From Chloroflexota bacterium (lineage in GTDB: Bacteria > Chloroflexota > Anaerolineae > Fen-1058): 9,039 bases of DNA. Every line of letters starts with the position of its first letter. Positions within the stretch are counted from its first letter, which is position 1. The stretch lies in contig JACRBO010000265.1 of the NCBI GenBank assembly GCA_016219235.1, positions 1-9,039 of the forward strand, in the 5' to 3' direction. The notes below the pieces were generated by a model. The model had not been told where the DNA came from. It ran no database searches and worked only from the letters and a program-made list of their open reading frames with translations. Shown piece after piece: positions 5,370 through 9,039 of this stretch. A program made the position numbers and the translations under genes.

Positions 5370-6905
5370 TCACGTCTTGCGTGTCTTACGCAGCGTTTTG
5401 CGTCCCGCATGCATCAACTTCTCGATCAGCCGCGCGGGCCACTCAGGTTTGGCGTAGTCCAGCAGCGGCCATTGGGTGAGCGAGTGTGATTGCAACACGG
5501 CGTTAGCCGCTGCAATGCCGGTGACGCAGGCGCGCTCCAAGAAGAAGGCGGGCGACGGATGTCGCACCCAATCGCCGCAGCAGTAGACATCCGGCCAGGG
5601 CGTGATGGTGCTCAAATGCTGATCGGCGCGACCCAGGCCAAACAGCGTGTGTGTGGCATCGTTGCGTTGAATGACCTGATGGATCAAATGGCCGCGCAAT
5701 TCAGGGAAGGCGGCTTGCACATCGGCGGCGGCGCGAGTGAGCAAGAGCGCGTCCGATTCGGCCAGCAGTTCCGGCGGGCCGTAGATGTGTACCTCGATGG
5801 CGCTGCCGCCCGTGGCTTTGCTCCAGCGGATGTATTGATCCTGTATGCGATGCAGCCAGAAATAGTTGTCGATGACGACCTCGCCGCTGAAGATGCCCGC
5901 TTCAATTTTGTTGTCCGGCAAGCGATCGTACCAGAAGCGCAGAATCGCCGTGGGCATACCGCGTGGAAAAACTAGATCGTTGGCGATGGGCGCGGTGGCC
6001 TCGCTGGCACACAGGAGCGATCGGGTGTTGGGGCTATCGGTCGCCAGGATGAGCGATCGGGCTGCAAACGAACCGATCGGAGTGTGCGCAATCCACGCAG
6101 TTTGATCTTGTTCGAGATGAGTAACCTTCGCACCAAGCGCGATCGATCCGCCCAGATCACGAATCCGCTGCGCGATCGGCTCGACCAGACTCGTGCCGCC
6201 ATCGGCAGGCAGATACGAGAACGCCCACGTGTCGCGGCGCAGCAGAGTGTAGAAGCGCATGAAGGCGATGAAGCCCGACAGCGGAATTTCTTCGGGGTGC
6301 GCGGACAGGCCGTTGCGAATGAGACCGATCATGAAGGCGCGCAGCGCCGGCGCCCAGTGCTGCGTGAAATCGCTAAGCCATTGATCTTCCAGCGGCTGAT
6401 CCTCGCGTAAAGGATCGACGCCGAGGGCGAAGACGAGGCTGTACCAGACTTCGATCAGCGACAGCGCGTCGCGGATGTCCAGCATTTGCAGGAAGCGCGG
6501 GCGAATGAACAAGGCCAGATAATGCAGCGGCGCGGGAATCCAACTGTTGCGCAAGGCGCTGCCGACGGCGGCCATTTTGACGCGGCCATTGCTGTAGCGA
6601 TAGATCCAGTTTTCTTCCTGCGCGGGGATGAAAGTGGGGCGCAGATTGTGGCGTGTCAGCATCGCCTGCAAATTGCGATACGGCGACCAGATGCCGTGCA
6701 CGCCGTGCTCACCGCGAAAGCGCCACGTTTGCCCGCGATGCTCCAACTCGACGGTGTCGTTGCCGCCGACGCGCCCGCCCACGTACTGCGGATTCGCTTC
6801 CAGCACGATCGGCTTCAGGCCGCGCTCGGCCACGTACAGGGCGGCGGTCAGTCCGGCCAGGCCGGCGCCGATGATGAGAACGTCTGAGTGATCTTGATGA
6901 GGCAT
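5370..6905 (-). CDS. FAD-dependent oxidoreductase, phytoene desaturase/amine oxidase superfamily
   Basis: A 511-aa flavoprotein. The N-terminal dinucleotide fold is clear: DVLIIGAGLAGL (GxGxxG at 13-18), the ribose-binding Glu36 in VLEANP, and GGR at 43-45. The C-terminal FAD motif VYCCGDWVRHPSPAFFLERACVTGIAAANA (about 440-469) closes the fold. Between them, GEHGVHGIWSPYRNL recalls carotenoid desaturase and hydroxysqualene-type enzymes, so a hydrophobic isoprenoid substrate is possible but not shown. The basic tail (GRKTLRKTRKT) could contact membrane. The ATG at 6905 sits eight codons before the fold but lacks a clear ribosome site. A TTG at 6959 would add 18 residues of repeat-derived sequence and overlap the divergent promoter, so I reject it. 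No carotenoid or hopanoid genes are nearby. It may be co-transcribed with the kinase-GrpB gene 94 bp downstream. Confidence 0.88.
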   Translation of the reverse strand: MPHQDHSDVLIIGAGLAGLTAALYVAERGLKPIVLEANPQYVGGRVGGNDTVELEHRGQTWRFRGEHGVHGIWSPYRNLQAMLTRHNLRPTFIPAQEENWIYRYSNGRVKMAAVGSALRNSWIPAPLHYLALFIRPRFLQMLDIRDALSLIEVWYSLVFALGVDPLREDQPLEDQWLSDFTQHWAPALRAFMIGLIRNGLSAHPEEIPLSGFIAFMRFYTLLRRDTWAFSYLPADGGTSLVEPIAQRIRDLGGSIALGAKVTHLEQDQTAWIAHTPIGSFAARSLILATDSPNTRSLLCASEATAPIANDLVFPRGMPTAILRFWYDRLPDNKIEAGIFSGEVVIDNYFWLHRIQDQYIRWSKATGGSAIEVHIYGPPELLAESDALLLTRAAADVQAAFPELRGHLIHQVIQRNDATHTLFGLGRADQHLSTITPWPDVYCCGDWVRHPSPAFFLERACVTGIAAANAVLQSHSLTQWPLLDYAKPEWPARLIEKLMHAGRKTLRKTRKT

Positions 6906-6906
6906 G

Positions 6907-6927
6907 ATGAGTGACGAGTGATGACTC
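6907..6927. repeat. 7-bp tandem repeat, three units, before the flavoprotein start
   Basis: ATGAGTG, ACGAGTG, ATGACTC directly abut the ATG of the flavoprotein gene, in reverse orientation relative to the copies at 5328 and 7813. The repeat probably replaced the normal ribosome site region. Confidence 0.55.
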
Positions 6928-6956
6928 TTGCAGGCCAGCAGGTTTCGGCATACAAT
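6928..6956 (+). promoter_or_regulatory. Putative sigma-70 promoter for the toxin-antitoxin operon
   Basis: TTGCAG (6928-6933), 17 bases, then TACAAT (6951-6956). A start site near 6963 leaves about 23 bases before the antitoxin GTG and includes its ribosome site. It lies in the divergent gap next to the flavoprotein start. Confidence 0.45.
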
Positions 6957-6985
6957 CAATTTGACCGGATGAAAGGAGGCTTATC

Positions 6986-7258
6986 GTGAAGGCTCTAACT
7001 TCCACCGCTGAGCGGCTTCAAGCGTTACTGGCTGATCTGCCGCCGGACAGCTTACCCGTCGCCGAACAATTTCTACGATTCTTGCGAGATCAGGCCCGGC
7101 GCGGCCAGACCGTGAAACTGGTGGCCGAGCGACCCGTCTACGAATACCCCACCGTGGCCCTGCCCGCCGCCAGCCTGAACAACTGGTTGAATTTGGCGAC
7201 AGACGGCTATGACGGCGATGCGTTGGCTGACACGGAAGCATTATACGACGAGGTGTAA
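6986..7258 (+). CDS. Antitoxin partner of the PIN toxin (VapB-like role)
   Basis: A 90-aa protein starting at GTG 6986, with a near-perfect ribosome site AAAGGAGG (6972-6979) six bases upstream. An N-terminal helical segment (TAERLQALLADLPPDSLPVAEQFLRFLRDQARRG) precedes a proline-containing linker and an acidic C-terminus (ATDGYDGDALADTEALYDEV). This resembles antitoxins that place a flexible acidic tail over the toxin. No AbrB or ribbon-helix-helix DNA-binding motif is obvious, so the family is uncertain. The start codons and stop overlap (TAATG at 7256-7260), so translation is coupled to the toxin. The role is inferred from this arrangement and size; such antitoxins neutralise the RNase and usually repress their own promoter. 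Confidence 0.75.
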   Translation: MKALTSTAERLQALLADLPPDSLPVAEQFLRFLRDQARRGQTVKLVAERPVYEYPTVALPAASLNNWLNLATDGYDGDALADTEALYDEV

Positions 7259-7710
7259 TGGTGCAAGTCCTCATCGATACCTCTGTGCTGGTGGGCCTGA
7301 TCAACCCGCGTGACGTGTGGCACGCGCCCGCCCTGGCGTTGCACGGCGCGCTGCAAAAGGTCGGCGTCGAGTTGCTGTATACGGATTGTGTAGTCGCCGA
7401 AGCGATCAGCGCCGCTGTCCGCCGCTTGCACGAGAAAGGCCGGGGGGCCGATGTCGCAACGCTGCTCGATCGAGCCGCCAGACATGCCCCCATCGAAACC
7501 ATTACGTGGCTGTTGCCGGATGTGCCGCGCCTGTATCCGACCGTGCTGGATTTGATCCGCTCCACCTCGGGCGCATTGAACTTCAACGACGCCCTGATAG
7601 CCCTCGCCTGCCGCGAACGCTCGATCCCCGCGATTGCCAGTTTCGACGCCGACTTCGATGATATTGCGTGGTTGAAGCGGTTGCATCTCCCCGCCGACGT
7701 GACGCTCTGA
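7258..7710 (+). CDS. PIN-domain ribonuclease toxin (VapC-like)
   Basis: A 150-aa PIN-domain protein, typical toxin length. The acidic metal-binding residues are in order: Asp7 in VLIDTSVLV, Glu48 in CVVAEAISA, Asp111 in LNFNDALIALACRE, and Asp130 in IASFDADFDDI. These form the Mg-dependent nuclease centre used by VapC toxins to cut tRNA or other RNA. The start overlaps the antitoxin stop by one base, with AGGTG just upstream serving as ribosome site. All key residues are present, so the enzyme looks intact. Immediately beyond its stop lies a remnant of an unrelated Ser/Thr kinase gene on the other strand, suggesting the pair arrived by insertion or rearrangement. The RNA target cannot be judged. 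Confidence 0.9.
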   Translation: MVQVLIDTSVLVGLINPRDVWHAPALALHGALQKVGVELLYTDCVVAEAISAAVRRLHEKGRGADVATLLDRAARHAPIETITWLLPDVPRLYPTVLDLIRSTSGALNFNDALIALACRERSIPAIASFDADFDDIAWLKRLHLPADVTL

Positions 7711-7721
7711 CCGCGCGCCGA

Positions 7722-7790
7722 CGCGCCTTCGCCCATCGGCGCGTCGATGCGGTATTTGCCGGTGAGAATCAGGTCGTTGGGTTGAAGCAT
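7722..7790 (-). pseudogene. Remnant of a Ser/Thr protein kinase N-terminus (23 codons)
   Basis: From the ATG at 7790 the minus strand reads MLQPNDLILTGKYRIDAPMGEGA. This is the typical beginning of a Chloroflexota Hanks-type kinase: a short leader, KYRI, then the Gly-rich loop GEGA that should continue as FGxVY. At 7721 the match ends abruptly, and the frame runs on only as antisense of the PIN toxin gene. The ATP-binding lysine, catalytic HRD and DFG regions are absent from the window. The leader has a weak GAAAGA ribosome site. It is the start of a kinase whose body has been removed or displaced, with the break 11 bases past the toxin stop. Confidence 0.65.
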
Positions 7791-7812
7791 CGTGTCGTCT
7801 TTCAATCTATTT

Positions 7813-7833
7813 TCACTTGTCACTCGTCACCCT
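7813..7833. repeat. 7-bp tandem repeat, three units, at the 3' end of the radical SAM gene
   Basis: TCACTTG, TCACTCG, TCACCCT directly abut the TAA stop of the radical SAM gene (7833-7835). Same heptad type as at 5328-5369, and likewise at the end of a minus-strand gene. Confidence 0.5.
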
Positions 7834-8900
7834 TATCCCGGCGCATGAGTCCACACGGAGCCGCGCCGTGACGCCGAGAAAGTCAGTTCGCGCAAGAGCG
7901 ATAGTGGTCTGCCTTGCAGCAGCGACGTTTCCGCGAAGCACTGTTGAAAGCAGCTGGTGCAGGTCTGCGGCGGCTGGCCGTATTCGTCCAGCGCGATTTT
8001 GAGGGCGGCGTCCCACGAATCGACTTCGAGTAGATTGCAGGGCCGCCCGCCGCGCTCGACGTGACCCTGTTCGATGGGGCGGCAGGGATAGACCAGATCG
8101 CCGTTGGGCATCACACGCGGCACCAACAGCGGATAGCACGCATACGGCTGAAAATCGAGCAGTGTGCGCAGATAAGCCAGGCTGCCCAGAATCGGCGCGC
8201 CGGCCCGCTTGCGATCGATGAGGTTCTGCACGAAGGCGCGATAGTCGTTTGAGACGAGCAAATCATAGTGCGGCCAGTTGTTGACGGCTTGCGGCGAGAA
8301 GGACACGAGAATGTTGTGCCGAATGCAAAAGTCGAGTATCGCTTGCGCGCTGCTGACGGTGTGCGACGTCAGCACGCAGTTGACGACGAGGGCATAGCCG
8401 AACTCGCGTTGACGCGCGGCATAAGTTTGGATGTTGCCCAGAATCGTATGGGCGGTGCCGGGCGCGGCGCGAATGATCTGCTGCCACACGTCCGCATCGG
8501 TGGAATCGAGGCTGATGACAAGGCGATCGACGGCGGGCAGCATTGCTTCGTGTTGATCGAGCAGGCTGGCGTTAGTGAGCAGGGTGAGATGCCTGAAGTG
8601 AAGATCATGCTTCGCGCTGAGCAACAGCGCATCGATGTCGGGATGCAGCAGCGGTTCGCCGCCGGTTACGATGAGCCGATCGATGCCGGAACGGATCACA
8701 CGCAGGACGCGCACAGCCTGATCGAGATCGAGTTGGGCTTCGGCCTGGGCGTTGCGGCGCGCGCCAAAGTATTCGCAGTAGGCGCAGTTGAGGTTGCACT
8801 GCGTGGTGGCGTAGTATGTGACCACGAGCGGCCTCAGCGCCCGATCGCTGCGGGCAAGTTTGGTGAGGTTGATGAGATAGTTTGAGGTCGAGGTTGGCAT
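7833..8900 (-). CDS. Radical SAM protein with C-terminal SPASM-like cysteine cluster
   Basis: A 355-aa protein. The radical SAM cluster motif CxxxCxxC is at Cys35, Cys39 and Cys42 (TTQCNLNCAYCEY), and the SAM-binding GGEP is at 80-83 (LIVTGGEPLLHPDID). Barrel strands follow (HLTLLTNASLL, LVISLDS). The C-terminus has further cysteines at 255, 273 (VMPNGDLVYPC), 288, 314, 317 and 321 (CTSCFQQC), the pattern of a SPASM or twitch domain holding one or two extra Fe-S clusters. Such proteins modify peptides, proteins or small molecules by radical chemistry, but no precursor peptide or partner is visible next to it, so the substrate is unknown. The ATG at 8900 is the only in-frame Met before the domain; the ribosome site is weak. 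Two nearby upstream ATGs are out of frame. Confidence 0.88.
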   Translation of the reverse strand: MPTSTSNYLINLTKLARSDRALRPLVVTYYATTQCNLNCAYCEYFGARRNAQAEAQLDLDQAVRVLRVIRSGIDRLIVTGGEPLLHPDIDALLLSAKHDLHFRHLTLLTNASLLDQHEAMLPAVDRLVISLDSTDADVWQQIIRAAPGTAHTILGNIQTYAARQREFGYALVVNCVLTSHTVSSAQAILDFCIRHNILVSFSPQAVNNWPHYDLLVSNDYRAFVQNLIDRKRAGAPILGSLAYLRTLLDFQPYACYPLLVPRVMPNGDLVYPCRPIEQGHVERGGRPCNLLEVDSWDAALKIALDEYGQPPQTCTSCFQQCFAETSLLQGRPLSLLRELTFSASRRGSVWTHAPG

Positions 8901-8919
8901 GAGTTGCCATCGTGTGCCA

Positions 8920-9001
8920 TCGATTAGAAATCGACGGCAAGTAGTCGGAAAGCCCGCGTCGCGGGCTTGATACTTGTAGCCGTCGGCTTACAGCCGATGG
9001 C
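8920..9001. repeat. Three hairpins upstream of the radical SAM gene
   Basis: TCGATT/AATCGA at 8920-8934 (AGA loop), AAGCCCGC/GCGGGCTT at 8950-8968 (GTC loop), and GCCGTCGGCT/AGCCGATGGC at 8979-9001 (TAC loop, one G-T pair). The last two, joined by about 10 bases, look like an interspersed palindromic repeat of the same kind as at 4167-4269, though different in sequence. No T-tract follows, so simple termination is doubtful. From 9002 to the end nothing further is seen. Confidence 0.6.
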
Positions 9002-9039
9002 GGTCTGGCATCAACCAATTTCAGGGTGTTCTGAACGTC

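Noticed and set aside
5490..6887. Several plus-strand frames opposite the flavoprotein
   Set aside because: They are shadows of the high-GC gene, without ribosome sites or recognisable motifs.
6906..6959. TTG start at 6959 for the flavoprotein
   Set aside because: It would add 18 residues made of heptad repeats and overlap the promoter of the divergent toxin-antitoxin pair.
6981..7721. Minus-strand continuation of the kinase remnant
   Set aside because: Past the GEGA loop the translation is the antisense of the PIN toxin, with no kinase motifs.

Overview
The window looks like a chromosomal segment of a Chloroflexota bacterium, perhaps of the Anaerolineae. This placement is inferred from the high-GC coding style, the gene families, abundant short palindromic repeats, and a fragment resembling the N-termini of Chloroflexota Ser/Thr kinases. 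No rRNA or tRNA is present to confirm it. The window falls into an accessory, integron-derived left end (1-1522), a repeat-filled spacer (1523-2180) and a GC-rich block of ordinary genes carrying several scars (2181-9039).

Left end. Two AT-richer minus-strand genes, a four-helix membrane protein (26-619) and a membrane-anchored beta-rich protein (980-1480), are each followed by a near-palindromic site bounded by RYYYAAC/GTTRRRY-type cores: 1-31 (cut by the window edge), 658-763 and 771-919. These have the architecture of attC recombination sites, and the genes have the cassette habit: short leaders, no obvious internal promoters, and one stop codon lying in an attC core. No integrase is seen, so within this window it is an integrase-less cassette cluster (CALIN). 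Two attC-like sites lie 7 bp apart with no gene between them. One of them carries a 23-nt hairpin-bearing insert. At the upstream edge (1516-1551) a single core abuts a perfect 11-bp-arm palindrome that overlaps a consensus -10 hexamer.

Spacer. Positions 1681-2131 hold eleven uninterrupted 41-bp tandem units. Each has a 6-bp-arm hairpin whose sequence changes between unit types in a partly compensatory way. It is not CRISPR and probably not coding.

Right block. An M29 aminopeptidase (minus, 2181-3425) is divergent from a LysE-family exporter (plus, 3522-4151). A multi-hairpin palindromic element (4167-4269) sits between the exporter and a convergent minus-strand GrpB domain. The GrpB reading frame and the upstream P-loop kinase frame appear to be one kinase-GrpB fusion gene (4255-5275) split by a frameshift near 4927. 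A phytoene-desaturase/amine-oxidase-type flavoprotein (minus, 5370-6905) follows. Divergent from it is a toxin-antitoxin pair with a PIN-domain toxin (plus, 6986-7710). Just beyond the toxin is a 23-codon remnant of a Ser/Thr kinase start (minus, 7722-7790); the rest of that kinase is missing where the toxin-antitoxin pair now sits. A radical SAM protein with a cysteine-rich C-terminus (minus, 7833-8900) ends the gene set, with three hairpins upstream of it.

The genes do not form one pathway. Besides the cassette cluster, the most notable features are the 41-bp hairpin array, the palindromic elements, the 7-bp tandem repeats at gene boundaries, and the two damaged genes.
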